Of a stretch of 64,000 nt of DNA, positions 63,146 through 64,000 are shown one piece after another (positions within the stretch are counted from its first letter, which is position 1; the number at the start of each line of letters is the position of its first letter). The stretch lies in contig VNWV01000003.1 of assembly GCA_009801085.1 (NCBI GenBank), forward strand, positions 3,906,001 through 3,970,000. The letters are read 5' to 3'. The notes below the pieces were generated by a model. It ran no database searches. It had not been told where the DNA came from and saw nothing but the letters and a program-made list of their open reading frames with translations. The translations under genes were made by a program, and so were the position numbers. The DNA comes from Lasiodiplodia sp. COLG20 (taxonomy: Eukaryota > Ascomycota > Dothideomycetes > Botryosphaeriales > Botryosphaeriaceae).

Positions 63146-64000
63146 TCACTCAACCTTCTCTCCCAACCCAAACATTCTGATCGAGTTGTTCCAAGCTCTG
63201 TCAATGAATCAGCACACATACCCGGAAGAAATAGAGAACAGATAAAAGAATCTGGCAAAACTTACGCCTCGCACACCTCCTCCACGTCGATCCCCTTGAT
63301 CCTCGCAATGACATGCGCCACGAGCGGAATAGTCGCAGGTTCGTTCCTCCCCTTGACCATGCAGCCCTTCGCCCACCTCTCCTTCTTAACCGCCTTCGGC
63401 ACCTCAGGCACGGGGCCCTCCTTCAAGAACTTGGCGCTGGCGTGGCTGGGCCGCATCTCGCACCACGGGCCGTCCGTCTCGATCTGCAGGCGCTCGAGCG
63501 GAATCTCCCTGACCACCTCGACGTTCTCGTCCGTCTTCAAGCTGCAGCCGTTGACGCCGATGTCCAGGCCCAGGTCCACCAGCCGCCTCATCTCCTCGCG
63601 CGTGCCCGTGAACGAGTGCACGAGCCCGCCCTTGGGCAGGCGCGGCAGCCGCTCCTTCAGCAGCCGCTCGAAGTCGTCGGCCGCCGCCCGGCTGTGCAGG
63701 AAGAGCGGCAGGTGCAGCTCGACGGCGAGGTCCAGCTGCGCCTCGAAGTACTTGAGCTGCTGCTCCTTGGGCGTCAGGAATAGCCGGTCGTAGTCGAGCC
63801 CGATCTCGCCGAAGGCCACCGCGTGGCCCGCCGCCGCGGCTTCCTTTGCTAGCGTCTTCAGTGCCGCGAGCATCGCGTCCGGGCCGCCGGGAAAGTTGTC
63901 AAATTGCTTTGCCGAACAGGGGTGAACGCCGACGGTGGCATAGCAGAGGCCGGCTGCAGCGATCCCAAAGGAGAAGAAACGAGAGTCAGACAGAGTCTAC
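63146..64000 (-). CDS. TatD-family Mg-dependent DNase (5' part beyond the window)
   Basis: Two exons are visible: 63266-63952 and the last, 63146-63197. The stop at 63262 that ends the open frame is inside an intron: a GTAAGT donor at 63265 and the TTGACAG acceptor at 63198 join to give EVCEAAWNNSIRMFGLGEKVE, the usual TatD C-terminus. At the other end, a CTGCAG acceptor (63953) marks a further intron, so the start codon lies outside the window. Metal ligands are visible in VGVHPCSA (His), FGEIGLDYDR (Glu), LFLHSRAA (His), LVHSFTG (His) and QIETDGPWC (Asp). TatD enzymes are exonucleases or 3'-phosphodiesterases acting in DNA repair and, in fungi, possibly apoptosis-like DNA breakdown. The visible part is about 246 residues. 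Confidence 0.92.

Overview
The window is nuclear DNA of a filamentous ascomycete (Pezizomycotina; Dothideomycetes is my best guess but only a guess). The evidence is short introns of mostly 47-60 bases with GT..AG ends, Zn2Cys6 and bZIP regulators, a DASH-complex subunit, a MetR/Cys-3 sulfur regulator, and fungal-type mitochondrial proteins. I rebuilt gene models by splicing; nearly all close in frame and give proteins of family-typical length. There is no phage, CRISPR, operon or bacterial signal.

Left part (1-31 kb) is accessory in character: gene-poor stretches, an ATF/CREB bZIP, an aldo-keto reductase, a nuclear gene for the complex I PSST (NDUFS7) subunit that differs from the usual sequence at several near-invariant places, a C2H2+Zn2Cys6 regulator and a Dal5-type transporter. 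From 15.4 to 28.3 kb lies what looks like a nitrogen/carbon catabolic cluster: a Rid-domain/flavin amine oxidase fusion, an FMN-dependent 2-hydroxyacid dehydrogenase, a succinate-semialdehyde-type aldehyde dehydrogenase, a proline dehydrogenase, and two Zn2Cys6 regulators of the same architecture, each divergent from an enzyme gene. GATA-type sites sit upstream of the amine oxidase and in one of the divergent promoters. Amine or imine in, aldehyde to acid, is the likely logic; the substrate is not known.

Middle part (28-39 kb) has a multi-pass membrane protein, a DUF7730/F-box-like protein, a possible 80-residue single-pass membrane protein split by an intron, a Thr-rich secreted protein, a Cys-rich small zinc-ribbon-like protein, one ambiguous base (37284), and two apparent ribosomal-DNA relics in the same orientation.

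Right part (39-64 kb): a Seo1/Fen2-like transporter divergent from a TauD/Jlp1-like dioxygenase, followed by the MetR/Cys-3 sulfur regulator, suggests a sulfur neighbourhood. Then come housekeeping genes: CHL4/CENP-N, an HhH-like nuclear protein, DAD2 and shugoshin (three chromosome-segregation proteins within 7 kb, DAD2 and SGO1 sharing a promoter), a BTB protein, a short RecQ helicase, and a divergent pair of mitochondrial genes (a PPR protein and ribosomal protein mS23/Rsm25), ending in a TatD nuclease cut by the window edge.
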